The notes: generated from the letters alone by a model not told the origin. A DNA stretch of 64,000 bases from Salminus brasiliensis (GCF_030463535.1 NC_132878.1:97049591-97113590); one strand, 5' to 3'. Positions 33,851 through 44,015 are shown, counted from the stretch's first letter. Translations and numbers: made by a program.

Positions 33851-35512
33851 CTCCAGAGGCTCACATGATGTCACTTCCTCTTTTTAGATGTCATTTAAAG
33901 CAAACATAGGTCCTGATGGAATCAGTGCCAGGCTCCTCAAGTCCTGCGCTGATCAGCTGTGCAGGGTAGTTGAGCATTTGTTCAACATGAGCCTGAAACT
34001 GGGAAGAGTACCACAGCTGTGGAAAACATCTTGTGTGGTACCTGTGCCCAAAACACAGCACCCAAAGGACCTAAACAGCTACAGGCCGGTGGCACTGACT
34101 TCCCATCTAATGAAGTCACTGGAGAGGCTGGTCCTCAACCACATCCGCCCTCTGGTGAGCCCATCCATGGACCCTCTTCAGTTCGCCTACCAGCCTGGTG
34201 TCGGGGTGGATGATGCTGTCATCTATCTTCTACACAGAGCTCTTTCTCACCTGGAGAAGCCCGGCAGCACTGTGAGGATCACCTTCTTCGATTTCTCCAG
34301 TGCTTTTAACACCATACAGCCAGGCCTCCTAAAGGACAAGTTGGGACATTGTGGAGTGGACAGTCACCTGTCAAACTGGATACTGGACTACCTCACCAAC
34401 CGACCACAGTATGTGAGGGCACGGGACTGTGTCTCTGACTTGGTGGTCAGCAGCACAGGAGCCCCTCAAGGAACGGTCTTGGCACCGTTCCTCTTCACCC
34501 TGTACACTGCTGACTTCATGTACAGCTCACCGACCTGTCACCTCCAGAAGTTCTCTGATGACTCAGCGATCGTCGGCCTCATATCCAATGAGGAGGACAG
34601 CGAGTACAGAGAACTTATTCAGGACTTTGTGGACTGGTGTCTGCAGAACCATCTGCAGATAAACGCTGGAAAAACCAAAGAACTGGTGGTGGATTTCCGC
34701 AGATGCAGACACCCCCCTCCATCAGTGAACATCCGCGGTATGAACATCGAGAGTGTGGACTCTTATAAATACCTGGGTGTTCATCTGAACAACAAACTGG
34801 ACTGGTCAGTCAACACTGCAGCTCTCTATAAGAAAGGCCAGAGCAGACTCTACCTGCTGAGGAGATTGAGGTCCTTTGGAGTGCAGGGAGCGCTCCTGAG
34901 GACGTTCTTCGACACAGTGGTGGCATCTGCCATCTTTTATGGAGTGGTCTGCTGGGCCAGTAGCATCTCGACGGCAGATAAGAAGAGACTGGACAAACTC
35001 ATAAAGAGGGCCGGCTCTGTCCTGGGGTGCTTCTTAGACCCAGTGCAGGTGGTGGGAGACAGGAGGATGACAACCAAGCTGGCATCCATGCTGGAGAACA
35101 GCTCCCACCCCATGCATGAGACTCTGGCAGCACTGGGCAGCTCCTTTAGCGACAGGCTGCTTCACCCCAAGTGTGTGAAGGAGCGGTATCGCAGGTCCTT
35201 CCTTCCTGCTGCCGTCAGACTACACAACCAACACTGCTCCCAGCGGACCACATACACACACACTTAACTACACACACATGTTCATGTTCAGGGAATACTA
35301 TGTGCAATATCCCACCCCCATGTGCAATTAAGAGTCTTTTGCTGTAAATAATATTGTTTATTGCTTTTTTAATTCTTATTTATATTGTGTATATAGTGTA
35401 AATTATTTATCCAACTAACTGCGTGTCCTGCTATCCCTTTCTGCTGTTACACTGTGAATTTCCCCACTGCGGGACTAATAAAGGACTATCTTATCTTATC
35501 TTATCTTATACA
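33850..35512 (+). mobile_element. LINE insertion (CR1/Rex1-like) with 3' UTR and TATCT tail
   Basis: Encloses the reverse transcriptase frame and its 3' UTR (TGCAATATCCCACCCCCATG, GTGTCCTGCTATCCCTTTCT, GTGAATTTCCCCACTGCGGG, ACTAATAAAGGACTATC). It ends in the short tandem tail TCTTATCTTATCTTATCTTA at about 35490-35510. The same 3' UTR in reverse lies at 56735-57000. The 5' boundary is approximate. Confidence 0.8.
33888..35267 (+). CDS. Non-LTR retrotransposon reverse transcriptase (5'-truncated ORF2)
   Basis: An intact 459-codon frame holds most of a reverse transcriptase: GPDGISARLLKSCADQL, NSYRPVALTSHLMKSLERLV, DPLQFAYQPGVGVDDAV, FDFSSAFNTIQPGLL, STGAPQGTVLAPFLFTLY, KFSDDSAIVG (catalytic xDD box) and YKYLGVHLNNKLDW. 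It continues to LLHPKCVKERYRRSFLPAAV near the end. This order is typical of the Jockey/CR1 superfamily, and I think it is nearest to fish Rex1-type elements; the clade is tentative. The endonuclease domain and first reverse-transcriptase block are missing, so the copy is 5'-truncated, as most LINEs are. The catalytic box is FSDD rather than the usual FADD. The absence of stops suggests a fairly recent insertion. Confidence 0.9.
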   Translation: MSFKANIGPDGISARLLKSCADQLCRVVEHLFNMSLKLGRVPQLWKTSCVVPVPKTQHPKDLNSYRPVALTSHLMKSLERLVLNHIRPLVSPSMDPLQFAYQPGVGVDDAVIYLLHRALSHLEKPGSTVRITFFDFSSAFNTIQPGLLKDKLGHCGVDSHLSNWILDYLTNRPQYVRARDCVSDLVVSSTGAPQGTVLAPFLFTLYTADFMYSSPTCHLQKFSDDSAIVGLISNEEDSEYRELIQDFVDWCLQNHLQINAGKTKELVVDFRRCRHPPPSVNIRGMNIESVDSYKYLGVHLNNKLDWSVNTAALYKKGQSRLYLLRRLRSFGVQGALLRTFFDTVVASAIFYGVVCWASSISTADKKRLDKLIKRAGSVLGCFLDPVQVVGDRRMTTKLASMLENSSHPMHETLAALGSSFSDRLLHPKCVKERYRRSFLPAAVRLHNQHCSQRTTYTHT

Positions 35513-35569
35513 TTGTTACAGACAAAACAAGATGGTGTGACGGGGTGGTAAGTCAAACTGCTGGGCTCA

Positions 35570-35850
35570 CAGCTCAATTATATATTTATTTGTATATATT
35601 ACATTACATTACATTATATTACATCTAAAAATATATATATTTTTATTATTATTTATTTATATGTATTCTTTTTTTAAAATAGTGTTTATTTTTTATTAAT
35701 ATAAATATATATATATATAGGCTTTTATTATTGTAAATAAATGTGTACATAAGACATATTTAAAAAAAATATCCATTATTTTAAAAAGAATATATTTATT
35801 TATTTATTATTTTTTAAATAGTGTTTATTTTTTATAAATATGTCTTATGT
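35570..35850. repeat. AT-rich low-complexity tract
   Basis: TACATTACATTACATTA and TATATATTTATT words. Two near copies of TTTTTAAATAGTGTTTATTTTTTAT at about 35675 and 35812 indicate a small local duplication. Confidence 0.6.
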
Positions 35851-35896
35851 AAACAAGAGTTTAATGGTTGCTTGTTAAGAAATGGTATTTTCCAAT

Positions 35897-36372
35897 ACAC
35901 CAATTAGCCATAACATTAAACATCCTTGTTTCTACACCTACTGTCAATCCTACCAGCCCCACTGACCGTACAGCAGCACTGTGTAGGTCTGTAAGTCCAG
36001 ACTGTATCCAGCTGTTTCTCTGCAGACTCTGTTATCAGCCTCCTTCCACCCTGTTTGTTCTCCAATGCTCAGGACTGACCCCACAGGACTGACCACCACA
36101 GAGCAGACTGTAGGATTTGGGTGGTGTCTGTCCACTCACTGTCGCTTGTAGATGAAGGTGAAGTCAGAGCCAGAAGCTCTAACAGTGCTGCTGCTTCACA
36201 GTCAGTGGAGGTCATCCTCTAGTCCTTCATCAGTGCCCACCGGACCGGACGCTGCTGGCTGGGTGTTTCTGATTGGTGGACTGTACTGCTGTACGGTCAG
36301 TGGGGCTGGTAGGATAGAGGACAGTGAGTGTAGGAACAAGGAGGTGGTGTTAATGTTATGGCTCATTCGTGT
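35897..36372. mobile_element. Miniature DNA transposon with long terminal inverted repeats
   Basis: Left end ACACCAATTAGCCATAACAT, right end the complement of ACACGAATGAGCCATAACAT, flanked by TA. The inverted repeats continue about 85 bp (CCTTGTTTCTACACCTACTG, CCTACCAGCCCCACTGACCG, TACAGCAGCAC). About 476 bp, no transposase. TA flanks suggest the Tc1/mariner superfamily. Confidence 0.8.
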
Positions 36373-36717
36373 ATGTTGTGTGTCAGGCTTTTTGTTGCTC
36401 AGTCCTCCTGAAACACTGTCACTTCCTGTGGGTAACACATGCTCAGTGAATATGATAGTTGTCATGGTGATGGACTAAATAACAGCTCATTTTTGGAGGA
36501 GCCTCGTTGTAAACAGGAAAAAAACAGTGTAGTCTCTGAGGAAGTGAGATTAGAATATGCAAAAACGAATGGTGCTGGTGCCATGGTGACGATGCACTTC
36601 GTACAGGTGTGCACTTCGTACAATTGCGCTCAAACAGTCACACCTATCATATGTGTGTATGTGTGTGTGTGTGTGTATCGGCGGTGTAACTGCCTTCAAA
36701 TATATATACAGATTATA

Positions 36718-37909
36718 CACTATATGGACAAAAGTATTGGGACACACCTCTTACATTTAGGCCTGCGCTCTGCCAAACCTCCTCCGGCATCATAGCATCT
36801 CCTCGCCCAATGCTAAGCATAAATGGTAAAGCTCACCACCACTGGACCCTGGAGCAGTGGAACCGTGTTCTGTGGAGTGAGGAATCACACGTCTCTATCT
36901 GATGGGTGTGGGTTTGGCGAATGCCAGGAGAACCTTACCTGCCTGACTGCACTGTGCCAGCTGTAGAGTTTGGTTGAGGGGGGGGTAATGCTATGGGGCT
37001 GTTTTTCCAGGCTTGGCCAGCTGTAGAGTTTGGTTGAGGGTGGGGGTAATGCTATGGGGCTGTTTTTCCAGGCTTGGCCAGCTGTAAAGTTTGGTTAAGG
37101 GGGGATAATGCTATAGGGCTGTTTTTCCAGGCTTGGCCAGCTGTAGAGTTTGGTTAAGGGGGGATAATGCTATGGTTTTTCCAGGCTTGGCCAGCTGTAG
37201 AGTTTGGTTAAGGGGTGTAATGCTATGGTTTTTCCAGGCTTGGCCAGCTGTAAAGTTTGGTTAAGGGGGGATAATGCTATAGGGCTGTTTTTCCAGGCTT
37301 GGCCAGCTGTAGAGTTTGGTTAAGGGGTGTAATGCTATGGTTTTTCCAGGCTTGGCCAGCTGTAGAGTTTGGTTAAGGGGGTATAATGCTATGGTTTTTC
37401 CAGGCTTGGCCAGCTGTAGAGTTTGGTTAAGGGGTGTAATGCTATGGTTTTTCCAGGCTTGGCCAGCTGTAGAGTTTGGTTAAGGGGGGATAATGCTATG
37501 GGTTTTCCAGGCTTGGCCAGCTGTAGAGTTTGGTTAAGGGGGGATAATGCTATGGGTTTTCCAGGCTTGGCCTGTAGGTCTCTTAGCTCCAGTGAGTACA
37601 CAAGGTAAGTTTTACTGACTTAACATCATCCAGAGTTAGTCCACAGCCAAAAAAGAGGCCCTCCTAGGTCTCCCAGATTCCCCTTCTAAATCTATAGCCC
37701 CGCCCCTAATCTACCTAGGCTCTACCTACATTACTACAGACAGGAGTTAACCAGAAAATACAAGCATCTTAGTTTAGCAATACCCAGTGTCCATTAAAAT
37801 GTCCCCAAGGAAGCTTGGTGTTCTGACTACATCACAGGGACTTCAGTTGAATGCCTATGCATTTGGAAAAGCGCCTGTAGGTGTCCAAATACTTTTGTCC
37901 ATACAGTTT
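36718..37909 (+). mobile_element. Tc1-like transposon with decayed transposase and internal minisatellite
   Basis: Left terminus CACTATATGGACAAAAGTAT, right terminus GTGTCCAAATACTTTTGTCC. Between them, 36829-36960 translates as HHWTLEQWNRVLWSEES, an in-frame stop, then WVWVWRMPGEPYLPDCTVP, the mid-transposase region of fish Tc1 elements. The acidic catalytic position that is usually Asp in WSDES is Glu here. From 36950 the next transposase segment is amplified (separate entry). After the array, GGCCTGTAGGTCTCTTAGCT continues the transposase order. Inactive. Confidence 0.8.
36950..37577 (+). repeat. Minisatellite of about 60 bp made from transposase coding sequence
   Basis: About ten units: GGCTTGGCCAGCTGTAGAGT, TTGGTTAAGGGGGGATAATG, CTATGGGGCTGTTTTTCCA, with 47-61 bp variants through deletions. 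The unit corresponds to the conserved transposase stretch between VPSVKFGGGG and WGCFSGxGLG. Confidence 0.9.
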
Positions 37910-38574
37910 ACTATATACTGCATACGAATAGTACAGGGCTAAGTCTATAACCATGTCTCTGTAGTCACTCTAGGGGTGCGTCCTCATCGGGCCTTTTTGA
38001 GGGCTGTGTTTCTGGGCTGTGTTTCTTCCCGTTGCTAAGCAACAGTAACAACATAACAACCGCCCCACTCAAACATCTTTACTGGACCCCTATTATTGCT
38101 ACTTATGCTTATATAACTTTTTAAAATCACATTAGCTGTAGGTACTTGTGATATCTTACAGAATTCATCTCCAAAAACTGGCAACTTTACAGGAGAGGCC
38201 CAGCTTAAGAAACCCAGCTTAACTTTCAGTGGAAGTCAGGGTAAGAAGATTGTACTCCAGGTCATTTTGGAGCATTTCTATTGGTCCACTCATCATACAA
38301 TTCTGACGCAATGTAAAATACAGATGCCAGATTCACATTCTGGAGAAAAGTGATTCATTTCAAAGCCATTCATTCATAGGCCTCAGTTTTAGCCTGCTCT
38401 GGTAGCTTTTCACCGTGATTTAAAGACCTCTCAGAGGGAGAACATGACCCTGACCAGTCTCGTGATGTGCTATTATCACACAGCCCGACCACATTCCATG
38501 CTAATTTCTCATTTATTAAAAAAAAAAAAGCTTAATTGGGAATTTCAAGCCAATACAAAGCAAATACATCAAGT
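37910..38574. other. Intergenic stretch, no feature recognised
   Basis: No exon, SINE or tandem repeat that I can support. Ordinary to AT-rich composition. Confidence 0.35.
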
Positions 38575-38840
38575 TTGGAGTCATCTGGGGTGATGAAGCT
38601 CCATCCAGTACCTTTGGGAGGTGTTAGATCATCCACAAAATAATCATCCAACATCACTACAAGACCTACCTGATGCTCTCGTAGGGCCGTATGCAATCAG
38701 ATCCCATATTCAGCAATGTTCCAACATCTAATCTCGAATCCAGGAGAGTAGAGACTGTTACTGTTACAACAGGAAGACACAAGGAACATTGAATGACATG
38801 TCCACAAACTTTTGTCAACTTTACATTTATATTGATCCTT
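38575..38840 (-). mobile_element. Heavily decayed family 1 element
   Basis: GATGAAGCTCCATCCAGTAC, ATCATCCAACATC, GTAGAGACTGTTACTGTTAC and TGTCCACAAACTTTTGTCAA follow the minus-orientation order of family 1, with many substitutions. This is the oldest-looking copy in the window. Confidence 0.5.
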
Positions 38841-39009
38841 AAAGTAGACCTTGTCCAGTATTGTCCACTCAACTGTCCCGCGGTCCTCCTTCGTTTTCCT
38901 TCCAGGTCAGGGGATAGAGGATCCTATCCTGCATGATGCTGCCACCTGGTGGCCAAGAATACCCACAGCAACATTAACTGCACTGACATTAACTGCAGTA
39001 ACTTGCATT

Positions 39010-39345
39010 GAGTGAGTATGTTTAAATACAGTGCAAGTGGTTGCCATGGTGTTGCTAGATGGTTGCTAGACCGATGCTATACAGTTGTCTGGTGTCTGCT
39101 TTTGGTGCTTCAGGTGTTTTATTGATAGTGTTGCTTAGATGTTGTTAGGGTGTTGTTCTCAGCAAATGCTAGGGTATTCCAGGTGGTTGCTATGGCATCT
39201 CGGGGGACCCCATGGGGTGCAGAAACTTTTGCACCCTTTTATTCCTATGGGGAAACAAATCCAACAAAAATCTGTTGCTATGCAGAAACTGCACGTCCAG
39301 TCAAAACACTGTATAGTGAGTATGTTTAATTACAGTGTATAAATT
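39010..39345. repeat. GTTGCTAGATGGTTGCT-type repeat with paired GGGGACCCCATGG segment
   Basis: Imperfect units of GGTTGCTATGGTGTTGCTAG, then GGGGGACCCCATGGGGTGCA and TTTGTTGCTATGCAGAAACTG. The same order is repeated at 40195-40480, so the two blocks are dispersed or duplicated copies of one element. Confidence 0.6.
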
Positions 39346-39439
39346 TGGTCATTATGGGATGCCGGCGTTACTACCATAGTCAACAGTAAGGTATTCAGCT
39401 ATTATTAGCTATTCATTTTCATATGAATCAATCAATCAG

Positions 39440-39745
39440 TGCACATTTGCAGTGAGGATTTGGTTGCATTCAGCAACAAGAACATTATTGGATGTGATGA
39501 TCACCACCCCACCTCATCATCCCCAACTCATCCCAAAAGTACTGGATGGAGCTCCACCACCATCATTCCAGAGAACACAGCTCCTCCACTGCTCCACAGC
39601 TCCTCAATGCTGGGGGGCTTTATACCCCTCTAGCCCACGCCTGGCATTATTAGGCAGCATGGAGTCAATAGGTACATCTGGTCTGTCTGCTCCAGTGAGT
39701 CCTATTCTATTGGCAGTACTTCTTCTCTACAGGGACTAGACTAGC

Positions 39746-39748
<3 letters not shown>
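39440..39748 (+). mobile_element. Family 1 miniature element, both ends missing
   Basis: GTGAGGATTTGGTTGCATTC, ACTGGATGGAGCTCCACCAC, CTGGGGGGCTTTATACCCCT, TAGCCCACGCCTGGCAT and CTACAGGGACTAGACTAGCT in family order, then a GT microsatellite (39748-39772). It ends about 160 bp upstream of the siglec15 start. Confidence 0.7.
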
Positions 39749-39781
<33 letters not shown>

Positions 39782-39857
39782 TATATATATAGAAACAGAG
39801 AAGTGGCCTCTATTTTTAGAGTTATGAGTGCTGTTAGAGGTGGGGACGTCTGCAGGG

Positions 39858-39903
39858 GATATAAAGCTCCTTCCCCAGCCGCAGGCAAAACTGTGGTCAA
39901 GCT
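39858..39903 (+). promoter_or_regulatory. siglec15 core promoter (TATA box)
   Basis: TATAAA at 39860-39865 in GGGATATAAAGCTCC, 38 bp before the ATG, implies a very short 5'UTR or a start just downstream. A transposon copy and GT/TA microsatellites lie immediately upstream, so the proximal promoter is only about 100 bp of non-repeat DNA. Confidence 0.5.
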
Positions 39904-42735
39904 ATGGACACCCAAACCTTCAGCATCACGCTGACCCTGCTGCTGCTGCTGCTGCTCCAGTCAACAGGTTAGTAGCTGTAGGCCTTATCCCTGCACTGGT
40001 GGCTCAGTGGGGGAATCCTCACCTACCATGCGAGAGACCCGGGTCCGATTCCTGGCCAGTGCAGCCATCACAAGCTGAGGGATGGTGGTACCTCAGTGGT
40101 CAGAGCACTGGGTTGCTGAGAACAGGGGTCGTGGGTTTGATACCTGCGTCTGTTGGGCCCCTGGAGCAAGGCACGTAACCCTCTCTGCAACTGTTTTTGC
40201 TAAGCGGTTGCTATGGTGTTGCTAGATGGTTGCTAGACGAATGCTACAGAGTTGCTAATTCAGGTGTTTGTTATAGTGTTGCTTAGAGGCGTCCTAGACG
40301 GTTGCTATGGCAGTGGTGGATCAGCGGTTTGAGCACCGGGCTATTGATTACTGGTGTCTTGTTGACAAGTGGTTGCTGTGGTACCCTATGTGGTGCACTA
40401 GCCTTTGCAGTCTATTTATTCCTAAATCTGTTGCTATGCGGAAACTGTACGTCCAATCAAAGCGCTGAATCACAGTCACACTGAACAATCTGGAGTTCGT
40501 CCGATATCTCTATGACAACCAGCTAAACAGTGCTGGGGAAATAACCGTAAGCTACATTTGCTAATTAACCTAATGCTAATCTGAGTGTTAATATGTTATA
40601 TTATATAAAGTAATGATTAAGTCAGTCCTGATGCTGTAAATCTCTCCCACATGGTAAGGAATACGGTTTATTAATTTAGCAATGGTATCGGATCGGTATC
40701 GGATATCGACGATATGCAAAGTTTATGTATCATATCGGTATCGAAACTAGTCTTTGCTATGGTAACGATGAGAAAAGTTTGCCTTGCTCGGCTCGAAACA
40801 CTCAAAAGTCGCGTACTGAGTCTCTTAATGAATCATGGGTGTGTTTGTTTTGGGCGTAACATTAAGATCCCTTTAAGAGCCAGGTGCGGTCAGAATGACC
40901 TTGGTGGGTTGATATTTCAGTGGCTGTTTTCAGTCAGTGGAGCTCCTGCTGTGTTTTCCGTTTCCATCAGAAGAGAGATATTCACAAGCAGCGCTGCTGT
41001 TGCCGGGGTGTAAGATAGCAACGAGCATCGCAGGGTGTAAGATAGGGCCCTGAGTGTACTAACCTGCCAGGCCCGCACTATTAGTATTAGTATGTAGTGT
41101 TAGTGTGTAGTACGCAAGTGGGACGCAGCCAGTGTTTATCTCAGCAATATTAGCATTTCTGTGTGAAGTTTACTGTGACTAGCATTGACCTTCCCCAGCA
41201 GGACATGGCAGCTGGTCCATTAAAATGTAGATGTTCAGGATACTAACTGGACCTTAAAAGCATCCATTCAGAATTTGCAGTAAATCCACTGATATGGTAA
41301 CGGTCAGCGGATTTTATAGCTTAAAACAGGTCTGTTTAAGCCCCGCCTTCTCTCAGCTGCTATTGGTTGACATGTACATGCATCTACATGCAACTAGACC
41401 TAGTGGTCAAACCGTTTCCCACCACAGTCGACTGACCACAGCCTAAAAATGAATGGACACAAACGTAAATAAACACAAATCAGTGGAACTGAGTGACCAA
41501 TGAGAGTGTAGCGTACACACCAGCAAGGCTGGTATAATCGGATGATTTCTTTATGGCAACTGACTTTAATTTACATATTTGTCATTTATTTTTTGCATTC
41601 TTTTTGGCATGAAAATAAAAATAGTGTTCTGTAACAGGGTGGTAAAAGTGAAACTCATTAATGTTTTATTTATTTTGCTTGTATTAATGAAGCAATATTG
41701 GCTAGTAAGGTAGTTAAGGTATTAGTGTTGGTAGCATTTCTAGCCTTTTACTAGCATTAACCCTCTGTCCACAGCTCCAGCAGCCCACGATGATGGCTGG
41801 TCTATGACAGTTCCCACAGAGGTCCTAGCTAGGGAGGGTTACCCGGTTGTGCTGCCCTGCTCATTCACCCACCCCCACCAAACTCACCACTCCTCCATGC
41901 ACGTGGTGTGGCGTCTGGGTCATGGCCACACGGGCACGGTGTTGTTCCGCTGCTCGAGTCTCAATGGCAGCCAGCACTGCCAGCCCCAGCAAAACCAGGA
42001 CCAGCGCTACCGTCTGGAGGGAAACTACCGCGAGCATGACCTGTCACTGCGCATCAACAGTGCCTCCCTGCAGGACAGTGGCCGCTACTACTGCCGCGTA
42101 GAGCTGCCGGGACAACCACATGGTAGCTACGAGAATAAACTGGGGACGAGGCTGCGAGTGGAAGGTAATATTGACTTTATAAAAGGACAAAAGTATTGGG
42201 ACACTTGCTTATTTATTATTTCTTCTGAAATTGAGGGTTGAGTTTAGAAAACCTTTTTTGGAATAACCCCCATTTCTATTGTTGTTCTTCTGAACCAGCT
42301 CCACCACGCATCCTGAGCTTGACCGTAGAAGGCAGTGTGGACGCTACTCTCAAAGCCCTGTGTCAGGTTCAGGGCTACCCCTTACCGGACGTCCAGTGGA
42401 TGGTTCCAGATGATGTTTTCGAGGGCGATACTGGACTCCCGCTCGCTCAAGAGGCCCCTGTTCGGCACCGGACCACTAGCCAGCTGCTGGATGTCCAGCC
42501 GGGGGGGCAGTACACCTGTACTGCCTCAAACCACCTAGGCAAAGACCAAGCCATGGTGTACATTTTACCCCGCGCTCCAGAGAAGATTACCAGTGAGGCC
42601 AACTCTTCCGCTCTGCCACTGATGCTAGGGTTAGCATTAGTGGCTAAAGTGCTACTAGCCTTGGGTTTGGGGGCTTGGGTACTTAACCCCTTCAACTCAA
42701 AGGAGCCAACAGAGGGTCCAGATTTTACCTCCTAA
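39904..42735 (+). CDS. siglec15: Sialic acid-binding Ig-like lectin 15, three coding exons
   Basis: Exons 39904-39967, 41775-42164, 42299-42735, all phase 1 with GT/AG ends, 296 residues. Exon 1 is a signal peptide rich in Leu (MDTQTFSITLTLLLLLLLQS). Exon 2 is a V-set domain starting WSMTVPTEVLAREGYPVVLP; human SIGLEC15 has WSMQVPPEV at the same place. It keeps the FTHPH motif, the extra Cys pair FRC/HCQ (81, 90), the core Cys 50 and 128, and Arg129 in YYCRVE, which aligns with the essential sialic-acid-binding Arg143 of human. Exon 3 holds a C2-set domain (Cys 173, 225), a transmembrane helix near 256-280 containing Lys268 (the charge that pairs with DAP12 in mammals), and a short tail ending PDFTS. 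The mammalian tail with its YENL motif is absent. Role by family: myeloid sialic-acid receptor linked to osteoclast development and immune suppression. AATAAA is at 42781. Confidence 0.92.
39993..40063 (+). pseudogene. tRNA-Gly-like sequence, probably a pseudogene
   Basis: 71 nt, the length of tRNA-Gly. The acceptor stem GCACTGG/CCAGTGC pairs fully and the A box TGGCTCAGTGG is intact. The T arm CCGGG/CCTGG pairs with one wobble, but the B box is GGTCCGATTCC, with C for the invariant T. The anticodon loop CTACCAT would give ACC where tRNA-Gly has GCC, and one anticodon-stem pair is broken. It lies in siglec15 intron 1, directly before an S1 SINE copy. Confidence 0.6.
40080..40197 (+). mobile_element. 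SINE-like element, family S1 (partial, in siglec15 intron 1)
   Basis: GGTGGTACCTCAGTGGTCAG and AGCACTGGG (A-box region), TCGTGGGTTTGATACCTGCG (B-box-like), GTTGGGCCCCTGGAGCAAGG. The same order as 11375-11740 without the GT expansion. Confidence 0.6.
40198..41774. other. siglec15 intron 1, remainder
   Basis: Holds a second GTTGCTATGGTGTTGCTAG / TGTTGCTATGCGGAAACTG block (40195-40480). The rest is ordinary sequence with no exon I can support. AACAGGGTGGTAA at about 41632 echoes the words flanking the LINE. Confidence 0.45.
42178..42245 (+). mobile_element. Family 1 left-end fragment inside siglec15 intron 2
   Basis: GGACAAAAGTATTGGGACAC followed by TTGCTTATTTATTATTTCTTC and TGAAATTGAGGGTT is the first 65 bp of family 1. 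It makes up half of the 134-bp intron 2. Confidence 0.75.
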
Positions 42736-42784
42736 GGTTACTAACTACTTAACTCACATATAGGGGCGGGTACCCTGCCGAATA

Positions 42785-43605
42785 AACAGCCTGGCTGGCT
42801 CAAGCTGGTCAGGCTGGTTAAGCTAGTTGACCAGCTTAGCTCCTGACCAGCATTGGCATGTTTGTGTTTGAGTTTAATGGTTTAGCTGGTCTACCAGCAT
42901 GGCCAACCTGACAAAGCTAGTTAACCAGTATGACCAAGCTGGTCCACCAGCATGGCCAATCTGACAAAGCTAGTCAACCAGCATGACCAAGCTGGTCTAC
43001 CAGCATGGCAAAGCTAGTTAACCAACCTGACAAAGCTAGTCAACCAGCATGACCAAGCTGGTCTACCAGCATGGCAAAGCTAGTTAACCAACCTGACAAA
43101 GCTAGTTAACCAATATGACCAAGCTGGTCTACCAGTATGACCAAGCTGGTCTACCAGTATGACCAAGCTGGTCTACCAGTATGGCCAATCTGATGAAGCT
43201 AGTTAACCAGTATGACCAAGCTGGTCTACCAGTATGGCAAAGCTAGTTAACAAACCAGACAAAGCTAGTTAACCAGTATGACCAAGCTGGTCTACCAGTA
43301 TGGCCAATCTGATGAAGCTAGTTAACCAGTATGACCAAGCTGGTCTACCAGTATGGCCAATCTCATGAAGCTAGTTAACCAGTATGACCAAGCTGGTCTA
43401 CCTAACAAATCTGGTCTACCAGCACGGTCAACCTGACGGAGCTAATCAACCAGTAAGACCAAGCTGGTCTACCAGCATGGCCAAAGAGGTTGAGTAACAT
43501 AACCAACTTGACTAAACTGGTCAATTAGCTTTACCAAACTACTTAACCACTATGACCAGCTTGATGACCCCAATCAGACCCAAATAAAAATATACTCTAT
43601 GCTGG
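42785..43605. repeat. Minisatellite 3' of siglec15 (GACCAAGCTGGTCTACCAGT)
   Basis: Composite units built from GACCAAGCTGGTCTACCAGT, ATGGCCAATCTGATGAAGCT and AGTTAACCAGT, about 50-54 bp when complete, with many partial units. CCAGCTTGG/CCAAGCTGG inverted pairs recur in each unit. It begins right after the siglec15 polyadenylation signal. Confidence 0.9.
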
Positions 43606-43719
43606 TCAAGCGCTCAACCGGTTAACCAACCTAACCAGTTGGTTTTCCAGTATAGAGTATGTTTTTACTTGGATGACCAGAATTTCGACCATGTTCACCA
43701 TCAAAATCTGCCAAAACAG

Positions 43720-44015
43720 CTCTGACCCATTGAGGCATCTGACTCCACAAGACCTCTGAAAAGTCCTGTAAGTTGTGAGGTGGGCGGGGCCTCCATGAAC
43801 ATCACTGAGCCTCAGGCCTCCATGCCCCTGTCGCCAGTTCACCGGTAGAGTCCTTTCTTGGAGCACTTTTGGTAGGTATTGACCACTGCATACCCCGGAC
43901 AGGAGCACCCCACAAGACCTGCATGATGTTCTGGAGATGTTCTGACCCAGTCTTCTATCTAGAACATCACAGTCTGGTTCTTGTCAAAGTGTCTTAGATT
44001 CTTACACTTCACCAT
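43720..44015 (-). mobile_element. Family 2 DNA transposon fragment
   Basis: CCTGTAAGTTGTGAGGTGGG, CCATGCCCCTGTCGCCAGTT, GGTAGGTATTGACCACTGCA, GATGTTCTGACCCAGTCTTC and TTCTTGTCAAAGTGTCTTAG, matching 9440-9725 with more of the sequence kept. Confidence 0.65.

Noticed and set aside
37389-37608. Repeated 60-70 codon frames near 37.5 kb (CNAMVFPGLAS type)
   Set aside because: They read a minisatellite derived from a transposase in the wrong frame.
39993-40063. Functional tRNA-Gly gene
   Set aside because: The B box has a C for the invariant T and the anticodon would be ACC, so I call it a pseudogene.
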